A stretch of 5,232 nt of DNA from Myxococcales bacterium (GCA_003161835.1 PMNO01000291.1:2089-7320); one strand, 5' to 3'; positions 1 to 5,232 are shown, numbered from the stretch's first letter. Notes: generated from the letters alone by a model not told the origin. Numbers and translations are program-made.

Positions 1-528
1 CTCGTCAACGAGCCCCTGCGCCGCCGCCTGCACTTGCGCGAACAGAAAATCGGAAAAGACGAGCGTCTGACCGTTCGTGTCAAACAGCTCGTTGACCTCG
101 TCCGACGGGAACATGTACTTCTCGCTGGCCTTGGTCATCGTTCCAAGCAGGTCGCGAACGGTGTTGTCGTATTCGGCATTGTTCAGGCGCCGCAACACCA
201 CCCGTCCGGGGTCGACCGTGGTGGAGGGAGTCAGGTTGTCCCATAGACCGACGACCTTCCCGTTGACCGCCACGGCTCCCACGCCCGTGGTAGGAGCGCC
301 GGGGGTACCGGGGGTACCGGGAGTTCCGGGAGTTCCCGGGGTGCCGGGAGTTCCGACGCCCGAGGCGCCGCCACTCGAACCCCCGGGGTTGCCGGCTCCC
401 GAGGGCGCCGACGCGGACCCTGATGGCCCTTTGGGAAGACTCGATACGCCCGTACACCCGGCGGAAAGGGCAATCATGCCCATGACCAGGCCTTTGCAAA
501 GACCGTTGCGACCGATTTCTTTCCGCAT
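1..528 (-). CDS. DUF1587/DUF1592-type secreted lipoprotein, N-terminal 176 residues (runs off left edge)
   Basis: The frame opens at ATG 528-526 and stays open to the window edge, so the C-terminus is missing. Residues 1-24 form a lipoprotein signal peptide: basic start (MRKE), short hydrophobic core (LVMGMIAL) and lipobox LSAGC with Cys25 as the predicted lipidated residue. Residues 26-58 are a Gly/Ser/Pro-rich linker. Residues 59-76 are six perfect Gly-Thr-Pro triplets, followed by GAP. A globular part begins near residue 85, and residues 113-129 read RRLNNAEYDNTVRDLLG, the hallmark of DUF1587 (PSD3). That domain normally precedes DUF1592, DUF1588 and DUF1585 in proteins of several hundred residues or more. 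The FPSDEV and FDTNG segments after it also fit the family. The function of these proteins is not established; many carry or accompany cytochrome-like domains. A Shine-Dalgarno GGAGGG lies 7 nt before the ATG and supports this start. Reading frames of similar extent on either strand here are Arg/Pro-rich shadows. Confidence 0.88.
   Translation of the reverse strand, partial: MRKEIGRNGLCKGLVMGMIALSAGCTGVSSLPKGPSGSASAPSGAGNPGGSSGGASGVGTPGTPGTPGTPGTPGTPGAPTTGVGAVAVNGKVVGLWDNLTPSTTVDPGRVVLRRLNNAEYDNTVRDLLGTMTKASEKYMFPSDEVNELFDTNGQTLVFSDFLFAQVQAAAQGLVDE
301..354 (-). repeat. Six tandem 9-bp units encoding Gly-Thr-Pro
   Basis: Six consecutive 9-bp units, each encoding G-T-P, lie in frame in the lipoprotein linker (residues 59-76). 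A seventh, diverged unit (292-300) reads GAP. The units differ only at synonymous third positions (for example ACT/ACC, GGA/GGC/GGT). The repeat is therefore conserved as protein more than as exact DNA, although adjacent units are close to identical. The Gly-X-Pro spacing resembles a very short collagen-like tract. The likely role is a flexible or extended spacer between the lipid anchor and the globular domain. Confidence 0.9.
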
Positions 529-535
529 CTCGGGG

Positions 536-541
536 CCCTCC
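536..541 (-). promoter_or_regulatory. Ribosome binding site of the DUF1587 lipoprotein gene
   Basis: On the minus strand GGAGGG is followed by 7 nt and then the ATG at 528. This is a strong Shine-Dalgarno match at good spacing. It decides the start of the lipoprotein, which the downstream signal peptide and lipobox confirm. Confidence 0.8.
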
Positions 542-555
542 AGTTGAATTCTGCT

Positions 556-611
556 GCCAGTCGGGGGGTAGTAGTTTGCCCCAGGTCGTCTCGGGACGCA
601 CCTCGACTGGC
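556..611 (-). promoter_or_regulatory. Candidate structured 5' leader: nested inverted repeats forming a three-way junction
   Basis: Three stems abut almost without unpaired bases. Stem 1 is a perfect 8-bp pairing of 556-563 (GCCAGTCG on plus) with 604-611 (CGACTGGC). Stem 2 pairs GGGG 565-568 with CCCC 579-582 around a 10-nt loop. Stem 3 pairs 583-590 with 595-603 (AGGT-CGTC against GACG-c-ACCT), with one bulged C at 599 and a 4-nt loop. In the minus orientation the fold ends 14 nt before the GGAGGG of the lipoprotein gene, so it would lie in the mRNA leader if transcription starts upstream. It matches no riboswitch class that I can recognise. The pairing is seen in the sequence; the regulatory role is inference. 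Confidence 0.4.
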
Positions 612-616
612 TGGGT

Positions 617-651
617 GTTAGGGTGCAGCAAGCCCCTGATTGGGTCCTAAC
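617..651. repeat. 6-bp inverted repeat next to the three-way-junction candidate
   Basis: GTTAGG at 617-622 and CCTAAC at 646-651 are exact inverted repeats separated by 23 nt. Inside them, CCC 634-636 can pair with GGG 642-644. The repeat starts 6 nt beyond the outer stem of the candidate fold at 556-611. It could be part of the same leader, a protein-binding site, or chance; a 6-bp arm alone is weak evidence. Confidence 0.25.
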
Positions 652-784
652 TGCGGTAGCGCGGAGCTGCGGGCTGGGCCGAGGGTGTTGGCCACGCCGC
701 TGTGTCGGGCAGGAGGGGGATGCCGCCCCAGGGCCCCGCTCGGCCGGCCAAGGGCGCCGCGGGCGACGGGGAAACGAGGGGCCC

Positions 785-2005
785 CTACCCGCTATCCACC
801 TCTTGTAGCTCCCGACCGCTGATTCCAAGGAGGTACAGGATGGCATCCAGGCCGGAAGCCGAGATATTGGTGTCCGCCGCCTCCCGCAGCTTCGTTTTGG
901 CGCGAAACGCGATGCCCAGGCCGGCCTTCTCCAGCATCAGAACATCGTTCGCGCCATCGCCGACCGCTATCACCTGATCGAGGAGCACGCCCTCCAGCTG
1001 GGCGATCAGCTCCAGCAGTTCGGCCTTACGCTGCGCGTTGACGATGGGACCGACCACCCGGCCGGTGAGCTTGCCGCCCTCGATTTCCAGGTTGTTCGAG
1101 AACGCGTAATCGATGCCCAGGCGTCGTTTCAGAGCATCGGCCGCCCGCGAGAAACCGCCACTGATGACGGCCGTGCGGAAGCCCAGGCGCTTGAGCACGC
1201 GAATCAAGGTTTCGGCGCCCTCCGTCAGCGGCAAATCGTTGGCGATCTGGTCCAGGACCTTGACGTCCAGACCGGCAAGCAGCGCCACCCGCTGGCGCAA
1301 CGATTCGTCGTAGTCCATCTCACCCTGCATCGCGCGCTCGGTGATCCTCGCGACGGCGTCGCCAACGCCGGCCGCTCGCGCCAGTTCGTCGATCACCTCG
1401 ATGCGAATCAAGGTGGAATCCATATCCATGACCACCAGTCGCTTCGATCGGCGGTACAGGCTTTCTCGCTGCAAGGACACGTCGAAGCCGGCGTTGGTGG
1501 CAACCGCCAGCAACGAGCGCTTGAGAACCTCCCGATCGCGGCCCAGCGGCAAGGACGCATGGATTTCGACCGAGGCCAGCAGACCTTCCGAGAGACGCGA
1601 AATCTTTTCGATATTGGCGCCCTCGCTGGCCAGCGCCTTGGCCAGCGCGTGCAGGTGATTGGCACCGAGCGATCGCCCGATCGCGGTGATCACGTAGCGG
1701 CGCCCCGCCTCGACGGGGGTGACGCCCGACGCCGCGCCCGGCGCCGGCGCCGGCGCCACCGGCTTGAAGTCCAGCTCCATCCCTAGTTCCTTGGCCGCGA
1801 ACAGCAATTCCTTGAGGACGTCGCGCGCATGGGAAAGGCCGACCAGGAGGCACAACGTCAACTGGCCCTGCACCACCACCTGCTCGATGTCGTGCAGGGT
1901 GGCGCCCTGGTCGGACAGGATGCCCGTCAAGGTGGCGGTGATCCCGGCGCGGTCGCGCCCGGTGACGGTGATGAGGACGCGGTCGTTGGTGTCGGTGTCG
2001 GACAA
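785..2005 (-). CDS. serB: Phosphoserine phosphatase SerB with two ACT domains
   Basis: This enzyme hydrolyses O-phospho-L-serine to L-serine and phosphate, the last step of serine synthesis from 3-phosphoglycerate, in the cytoplasm with Mg2+. The 406 residues hold ACT domain 1 (about 8-80, RVLITVTGRDRAGITA), an Ala/Pro linker (83-95), ACT domain 2 (about 102-180, RRYVITAIG) and a HAD phosphatase domain (about 188-400). HAD motifs are complete: DMDST (nucleophile Asp194, acid/base Asp196), ISGG (Ser282), Lys327, and GDGAND (349-354, metal-binding Asp350 and Asp354). The substrate-contact residues Glu203 and Arg239 are also recognisable. The length is close to the two-ACT SerB2 of mycobacteria (about 410) and longer than E. 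coli SerB (322). The ACT domains suggest allosteric amino-acid control. The start is TTG at 2005-2003: an in-frame TAA lies five codons upstream, no ATG or GTG occurs before ACT domain 1, and no Shine-Dalgarno is visible. The gene is divergent from the EAL-HDOD gene. Confidence 0.95.
   Translation of the reverse strand: MSDTDTNDRVLITVTGRDRAGITATLTGILSDQGATLHDIEQVVVQGQLTLCLLVGLSHARDVLKELLFAAKELGMELDFKPVAPAPAPGAASGVTPVEAGRRYVITAIGRSLGANHLHALAKALASEGANIEKISRLSEGLLASVEIHASLPLGRDREVLKRSLLAVATNAGFDVSLQRESLYRRSKRLVVMDMDSTLIRIEVIDELARAAGVGDAVARITERAMQGEMDYDESLRQRVALLAGLDVKVLDQIANDLPLTEGAETLIRVLKRLGFRTAVISGGFSRAADALKRRLGIDYAFSNNLEIEGGKLTGRVVGPIVNAQRKAELLELIAQLEGVLLDQVIAVGDGANDVLMLEKAGLGIAFRAKTKLREAADTNISASGLDAILYLLGISGRELQEVDSG
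1740..1757. repeat. Three tandem GGCGCC hexamers in the serB linker
   Basis: GGCGCC occurs three times in a row. In the minus-strand reading frame it supplies the alternating Ala-Pro run (APAPAP) that joins the two ACT domains of SerB. It is a low-complexity interdomain linker, probably prone to slippage in six-base steps that would keep the frame. I see no regulatory meaning. Confidence 0.7.
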
Positions 2006-2151
2006 GGCGCGGGCAGTTTAATCGGTGGCCAGGGCGCCGCAACCGATGAATGTGGCCTTGCACCGCAGGGTCCGCGCCGCGCCGGCGCGGCATCGGGCTT
2101 CATCATCACTACAGATCAATTTCTCGCCAGCCGATGGTGGGCGGGGGATTC
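2006..2151. promoter_or_regulatory. Divergent promoter region between serB and the EAL-HDOD gene
   Basis: These 146 bp separate the divergent starts of serB (minus) and the EAL-HDOD gene (plus), so promoters for both should lie here. The right-hand part (about 2099-2125) is distinctly AT-richer than its surroundings and is a plausible core promoter for the plus-strand gene, but I cannot assign -35 and -10 boxes with confidence. A perfect 16-bp palindrome sits near the middle. A second, weaker inverted repeat pairs ATCGGT 2021-2026 with ACCGAT 2042-2047. Confidence 0.55.
2076..2091. promoter_or_regulatory. Perfect 16-bp palindrome, candidate operator
   Basis: GCCGCGCCGGCGCGGC is an uninterrupted 16-bp palindrome. 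Its right edge is 60 bp before the EAL-HDOD start and its left edge 70 bp before the serB start. Such a dyad between divergent genes could be a dimeric-regulator site acting on either or both. All its bases are G or C, so chance in GC-rich DNA is a real alternative. Confidence 0.3.
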
Positions 2152-3366
2152 ATGCAGGTCTTTGTGGCGCGGCAACCAATCTTCGACAAGCGCCGTCGCG
2201 TCGTGGCCTACGAGTTGCTGTTCCGATCCAGCATGGAGAACTGGTTTCCGGCCGGCGTCGATGGCGATCTCGCGTCATCGCGGGTCATCGCCGACGCGCT
2301 GATCACGTTCAACCTGCAGGCCCTGACGGGCGGCAAGAAGGCATTCATCAACGTGACACGCCGGGTGCTGTGCGAGGGCCTGTACAGCGTCCTGCCGCCC
2401 AAGTGCACGGTGATCGAACTGCTGGAGAACGTCGAGGCGGACGCTGAAACCATCGCCGCGGTTCGATCGGCGCGCGCCTCGGGATACGAGATCGCGCTCG
2501 ATGACTTCGTGTCGCGTCCAACGCTGGAGGCGCTGGTTCCCCTGGCGAACATCCTCAAAGTGGATTTCTTGGCGACGGCCCCGGCCGAGCGCCGTCGCAT
2601 TCGCGAAAGCACCCGCGACCGCCGCATCACCCTGCTGGCCGAGAAATTGGAAACCGAGGCCGACGTGCGCGACGCCGAGGAGTCGGGGTACACGCTGTTT
2701 CAGGGATACTTCTTCCAGCGTCCCGAGATCATTTCGCGCGAGGACATCCCACCGTCCAAGCTCACCTATGTGCGGTTTTTGCGTGAGTTGCAGGCTCCCA
2801 CGCTGGACTTCGATGGCCTCGAAACCATCATCAAACACGACGTTTCGCTGTCCGTGAGGCTGCTCAAATTTCTGAACTCCGCGGCCTTTGGCTGGCGGAG
2901 CCGGGTGACGTCGTTGAAACAGGCGCTGGTCCTGCTGGGCGAACGGCCCTTTCGAAAGTGGGCGTCCCTGGTCGCGGTCATTGGCATGACCGGTGATCGT
3001 CCACCCGAACTGGCGCTGATCAGCTTGGCGCGTGCGAAATTCGCCGAAACGCTGTGCCCCATGGCGGGGCTGGTGGGCGGCGAGCTGGATGCCTTCCTGG
3101 TCGGCCTGCTGTCGGCGCTCGACGCCATGCTGGGACGCCCGCTGGCCGAGCTGTTGACCGAGATCTCGGTGTCGACCCAGATTGACGCCGCCCTCCTCCG
3201 CGAGGACACCCCGCTCGGGCGAATACGAGCGCTGGTGCTGGCCTACGAGCGGGCGCAGTGGGCGGACGTATCCGCGCTGGCCCGTGGTCTGGGAATCGCC
3301 GAGAATAGGCTGCCCGAGATCGCGACCGCATCGCTCGTCTGGGCGACGGAAACGATGCCGACGTAG
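2152..3366 (+). CDS. EAL-HDOD (YuxH-like) signal transduction protein
   Basis: This is a 404-residue cytoplasmic protein, about the usual length for COG3434/YuxH proteins. An EAL domain (about 1-190) is followed by an HDOD domain (about 195-400). EAL domains hydrolyse cyclic di-GMP or, when degenerate, only bind it or partners; HDOD domains are non-catalytic relatives of HD phosphohydrolases. EAL landmarks: ELL at 21-23 in place of EAL, Asn67 (FINVT), Glu89 (VIELLE), Asp117-Asp118 (ALDDF), Lys136 (LKVD), Glu164 (AEKLE) and QGYFF at 184-188. By eye the metal and catalytic residues are kept, but the canonical DDFGTG loop is DDFVSR. HDOD landmarks are HDVSLSVRLLKFLNSAAFG (229-247) and an ALVLLG stretch. 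There is no membrane segment. The start is ATG 2152, where family similarity begins (MQVFVARQPIFD) and a G-rich stretch (2143-2147) precedes it. In-frame ATGs at 2050 and 2134 add residues unlike the family. The methyltransferase gene follows after 56 bp. Confidence 0.9.
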   Translation: MQVFVARQPIFDKRRRVVAYELLFRSSMENWFPAGVDGDLASSRVIADALITFNLQALTGGKKAFINVTRRVLCEGLYSVLPPKCTVIELLENVEADAETIAAVRSARASGYEIALDDFVSRPTLEALVPLANILKVDFLATAPAERRRIRESTRDRRITLLAEKLETEADVRDAEESGYTLFQGYFFQRPEIISREDIPPSKLTYVRFLRELQAPTLDFDGLETIIKHDVSLSVRLLKFLNSAAFGWRSRVTSLKQALVLLGERPFRKWASLVAVIGMTGDRPPELALISLARAKFAETLCPMAGLVGGELDAFLVGLLSALDAMLGRPLAELLTEISVSTQIDAALLREDTPLGRIRALVLAYERAQWADVSALARGLGIAENRLPEIATASLVWATETMPT

Positions 3367-3422
3367 ACCCCAAAGTCGGCCGGGGTAGGGTATGGTCGCG
3401 CCACGGTCCCCGTTATTTCGTC

Positions 3423-4061
3423 ATGAGTCTTCGTCTCGAACTGCCCGCGCCCGGGGTGCTCACGCCCAACGATAAAAACGATCCGCTTCCCTACTACTAT
3501 CATGCGTGGGTCGGCTGGCTGTATCGCCACCGGCTGCAGCTGGGCCTGGACATGTTGCCCGATACGGGGCGACGGGTCCTCGAGATCGGGGTGGGCAGCG
3601 GCATCTTGGTCCCGACCCTGACGCGCCGGTACCCGGAGTACACCGGCACGGATCTGACATTGGCCGAGGGGCTGGCGGGGTTGGTCGCGCCCGGGTGCCG
3701 GGCGGTGTTCCATTGTGCGGACCTGTTGCGCGACGGAGATCTGCCGGCGGACCATTTCGATGCCATCGTCTGCTTCTCCGTGCTGGAGCACATCCCCGAT
3801 TCCGACGCCGCCGCGCGCAGCCTGGCCCGGGCGCTGGTTCCCGGTGGCGTCCTGGTGACGGGGTACCCGATGGTCAGTCCGCTCATGACGAGAGCCTTTC
3901 GCATGATCGGGTTCTCGGGGATCGACGATCACCACGTGAGCACGCCCGCGCAGATCGCGGCGGCGTTGGGGCGCGTTCTTCAACCCACCGGACGGGCTGC
4001 GTTCCCGCCCGCGGCGCCCGTGCGGGCGGCGCTGTACCAGTGCACGGCCTGGACGCGCTAG
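3423..4061 (+). CDS. Class I SAM-dependent methyltransferase (Methyltransf_11 type)
   Basis: This 212-residue protein has a Rossmann-type methyltransferase core. Motif I, LEIGVGSG, spans 53-60 and binds S-adenosylmethionine. Asp77 in YTGTDLT lies where the acidic ribose-binding residue is expected. CADLL (Asp100) fits the adenine-contact region. FDAIVCFSVLEHIPD (112-126) is motif IV and its following helix, and LVPGGVLVTG (138-147) is the post-motif strand. A Tyr-rich helical segment (about 22-45, PYYYHAWVGWLYRH) precedes the core and may cap the active site. No membrane segment or signal peptide is seen. The substrate cannot be read from sequence; such enzymes methylate lipids, sugars, quinones or other small molecules. 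ATG 3423 is the first start codon in this frame after the upstream gene, but no good Shine-Dalgarno precedes it. It may share a transcript with the EAL-HDOD gene. It converges with kup. Confidence 0.85.
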   Translation: MSLRLELPAPGVLTPNDKNDPLPYYYHAWVGWLYRHRLQLGLDMLPDTGRRVLEIGVGSGILVPTLTRRYPEYTGTDLTLAEGLAGLVAPGCRAVFHCADLLRDGDLPADHFDAIVCFSVLEHIPDSDAAARSLARALVPGGVLVTGYPMVSPLMTRAFRMIGFSGIDDHHVSTPAQIAAALGRVLQPTGRAAFPPAAPVRAALYQCTAWTR

Positions 4062-4068
4062 GCCGAAT
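4062..4068. other. 7-bp gap between convergent stop codons
   Basis: The methyltransferase TAG (4059-4061) and the kup TAG (4069-4071 read on the minus strand) face each other with only 7 bp between. There is no room for a terminator outside the coding sequences, so each transcript must end inside the other gene or by a factor-dependent mechanism. Confidence 0.85.
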
Positions 4069-5232
4069 CTACAGCTCTATCTGGGTTCCGATCTCGACCA
4101 CCCGGTTGGGCGGGATCGAGAAAAAATCCGTGGCCGAACGGGAATTGCGCGAGAGGTAGCGGAACAGGCGCTTGCGCCACAGGGCCAGGCTGGCATCTTT
4201 CGTCAACAGCAACGTCTCGCGTCCGACGTAGTAGCTCGTATCGGCCAGATCGATCGCCAGGCCGACGGCGAGGCAGCCCCGCATCAGATCGGGCATGTCG
4301 GGCGTCTCCATGAAGCCATAGTGGGCGGTCACGGCCCAGAATCCTTGCCCGAAGCTCTTCAAGTTGATGCGCTGACCGGGCGCGATCTCGGGCACCGCGT
4401 CCGTCGCGATGCACAGGATCACGACCGATTCGTGCAGGACCTTGTTGTGCTTGAAATGGTGTAGCAAGACGTTCGGGGTTCCGCGCCGCACGGACGTCAG
4501 GAAGACGGCCGTCCCCTTGACGCGCGGGGGACAACAGGCCGCAACGTCCGCGATGAAAAGATCTAGTGGTAGCGTCGCTGACGAGATCCGTTCGGCCAGG
4601 ATGGCGCGACCCCGTTTCCAGGTCGTCATGACGGCGAAGATCACCACCGCCACCGCCAGCGGAAACCAACCGCCGTGCAGGATCTTGGCGGCGCATGCGC
4701 CGAGGAACGTGAAATCTATCGTCAGGAACATGGCCAGCAGCGTGCCTGCACGCCAGGGACCCCATTTCCACCGATCGCGCGCCACGAAGTAAAACAGGAT
4801 CGACGTGATGGACATGGTTCCGGTGACCGCGATGCCGTACGCGTCGGCCAGATCGCTCGAGCCGCGAAAACCGATGACCAGGGCCACGCACGCGACCATC
4901 AACAGAGCGTTGACCTCGGGAATGAAGATCTGCCCCTCGGTTTTTCCCGAGGTGTGCACGATGGTCATCCGCGGGGCGAACCCCAGCTGCACCGCCTGAC
5001 GAGTCAGCGAAAACGCCCCCGAGATCAGCGCCTGCGAGGCGACGACCGTCGCGATAGTCGCCAGTACAACCATGGGATAGAGCCAGACGGCGGGGACCAG
5101 CGCGTAGAATGGGTTCTGAGACTTGGGCTGCTCGAGGAGCAAAGCCCCTTGCCCAAAGTAGTTGATCAGCAGACCGGGAAGCACGACGGCGTACCAGGCC
5201 ACCTTGATCGGGCGCCGGCCAAAATGGCCCAT
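4069..5232 (-). CDS. kup: Kup-family potassium transporter, C-terminal 387-388 residues (runs off right edge)
   Basis: Kup (TrkD/KUP/HAK family) is a cytoplasmic-membrane K+ uptake system, in characterised members K+/H+ symport. The visible part begins at MGHFGRRPIKVAWYAVVLPG. In E. coli Kup (622 residues) this stretch is internal, so the Met at the window edge is not the start and about 240 N-terminal residues should lie beyond. Hydrophobic segments of the fragment lie near 11-33, 45-70, 105-122, 131-151, 163-181 and 188-204, matching the later membrane helices of the family. Family landmarks are NYFGQGALLL, ATVVASQALISGAFSLTRQAV, SGQIFIPEVN-like EGQIFIPEVN, AYGIAVTGTM and GGWFPL. The soluble C-terminal domain (about 206-387) contains GTAVFLT, LLHHFKHNKVLHE and ends PPNRVVEIGTQIEL, close to the E. 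coli terminus. The C-terminus is intact and no frameshift is seen. Confidence 0.95.
   Translation of the reverse strand: MGHFGRRPIKVAWYAVVLPGLLINYFGQGALLLEQPKSQNPFYALVPAVWLYPMVVLATIATVVASQALISGAFSLTRQAVQLGFAPRMTIVHTSGKTEGQIFIPEVNALLMVACVALVIGFRGSSDLADAYGIAVTGTMSITSILFYFVARDRWKWGPWRAGTLLAMFLTIDFTFLGACAAKILHGGWFPLAVAVVIFAVMTTWKRGRAILAERISSATLPLDLFIADVAACCPPRVKGTAVFLTSVRRGTPNVLLHHFKHNKVLHESVVILCIATDAVPEIAPGQRINLKSFGQGFWAVTAHYGFMETPDMPDLMRGCLAVGLAIDLADTSYYVGRETLLLTKDASLALWRKRLFRYLSRNSRSATDFFSIPPNRVVEIGTQIEL

Larger units (their letters stand above)
529..784. other. Intergenic region between serB and the lipoprotein gene, without a gene
   Basis: These 256 bp lie between the stop of serB and the start of the lipoprotein gene, both on the minus strand. 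Short plus-strand frames here are Arg/Pro/Gly-rich, resemble no family I recognise and have no clear ribosome binding site, so I call none of them. The part nearest the lipoprotein gene (556-651) is rich in inverted repeats. The part next to serB (about 652-784) is very GC-rich with short palindromes, but I find no hairpin followed by a T-run that would be an intrinsic terminator for serB. The lipoprotein promoter should lie in this region, but no convincing -35/-10 pair stands out. Confidence 0.7.

Noticed and set aside
77..547. 156-codon plus-strand open frame with Gly-Val-Pro repeats
   Set aside because: The GVPGVPG repeat is the antisense reading of the Gly-Thr-Pro repeat of the lipoprotein. 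The rest shows no signature and there is no clear ribosome binding site.
556..590. Possible cyclic-di-GMP (GEMM) riboswitch, suggested by GGGGCAAACTACT on the minus strand
   Set aside because: Only a short GGGCAAAC-like string matches. The order of conserved elements and the stem layout do not fit the GEMM consensus.
80..631. 183-codon minus-strand open frame over the lipoprotein region
   Set aside because: It is rich in Arg, Gly, Pro and Gln with no family signature, and it overlaps in another frame the lipoprotein that has a lipobox and DUF1587 motif.
777..786. AGGGGCCCCT palindrome at the serB stop codon
   Set aside because: It is a perfect 10-bp palindrome but has no loop to form a hairpin and no T-run, and such runs are expected in this GC-rich DNA.
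2053..2062. Sigma-54-like TGGC and TTGCA elements upstream of the EAL-HDOD gene
   Set aside because: The two elements are almost adjacent, while a sigma-54 promoter needs a fixed longer spacing between GG and GC.
1320..2093. 257-codon minus-strand frame overlapping serB
   Set aside because: It is extremely rich in Arg, Gly and His, typical of an out-of-frame reading of GC-rich DNA. The serB frame explains the region fully.
3367..3386. ACCCC/GGGGT hairpin just after the EAL-HDOD stop as a terminator
   Set aside because: The stem is only 5 bp with a 10-nt loop and no T-run follows, so it does not meet the intrinsic terminator pattern.
3243..3983. 246-codon minus-strand frame across the EAL-HDOD and methyltransferase genes
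   Set aside because: It is antisense to two recognisable genes, spans their junction, and contains no motif I recognise.
4058..4891. 277-codon minus-strand frame within kup
   Set aside because: It is an Arg/His-rich shadow in another frame of the conserved Kup coding sequence.

Overview
The window is strongly GC-rich bacterial chromosome holding five protein-coding genes, two of them cut by the window edges. The best guess at the source is a myxobacterium or related Myxococcota. This rests on a DUF1587/DUF1592-type lipoprotein (a family expanded in Myxococcota, Planctomycetes and similar groups), a long SerB with two ACT domains, and an EAL-HDOD signalling protein. No marker gene fixes the phylum, so this is inference. 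I see no rRNA, tRNA, CRISPR array, insertion sequence or phage gene.

Layout from left to right. (1) 1-528, minus strand: N-terminal part of a secreted lipoprotein with a Gly-Thr-Pro repeat linker and a DUF1587 motif; it continues beyond the left edge. (2) 529-784: a non-coding stretch that is probably the leader of that lipoprotein gene. It contains inverted repeats that nest into a compact three-way-junction fold directly upstream of the Shine-Dalgarno sequence. (3) 785-2005, minus: serB, phosphoserine phosphatase, with a TTG start. (4) 2006-2151: divergent intergenic region with a perfect 16-bp palindrome. (5) 2152-3366, plus: EAL-HDOD (YuxH-like) signalling protein. (6) 3423-4061, plus: small class I SAM-dependent methyltransferase. 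(7) 4069-5232, minus: C-terminal part of the Kup potassium transporter, convergent with the methyltransferase and separated by only 7 bp.

The genes do not form one pathway. SerB makes L-serine, Kup takes up K+, the EAL-HDOD protein is probably a cyclic-di-GMP-linked or partner-binding regulator, and the lipoprotein acts outside the cytoplasmic membrane. The EAL-HDOD and methyltransferase genes are codirectional with a 56-bp gap and may be cotranscribed. I found no convincing new multi-gene system. The most interesting non-standard signals are the structured leader of the lipoprotein gene, the palindrome between serB and the EAL-HDOD gene, and the altered loop of the EAL domain.
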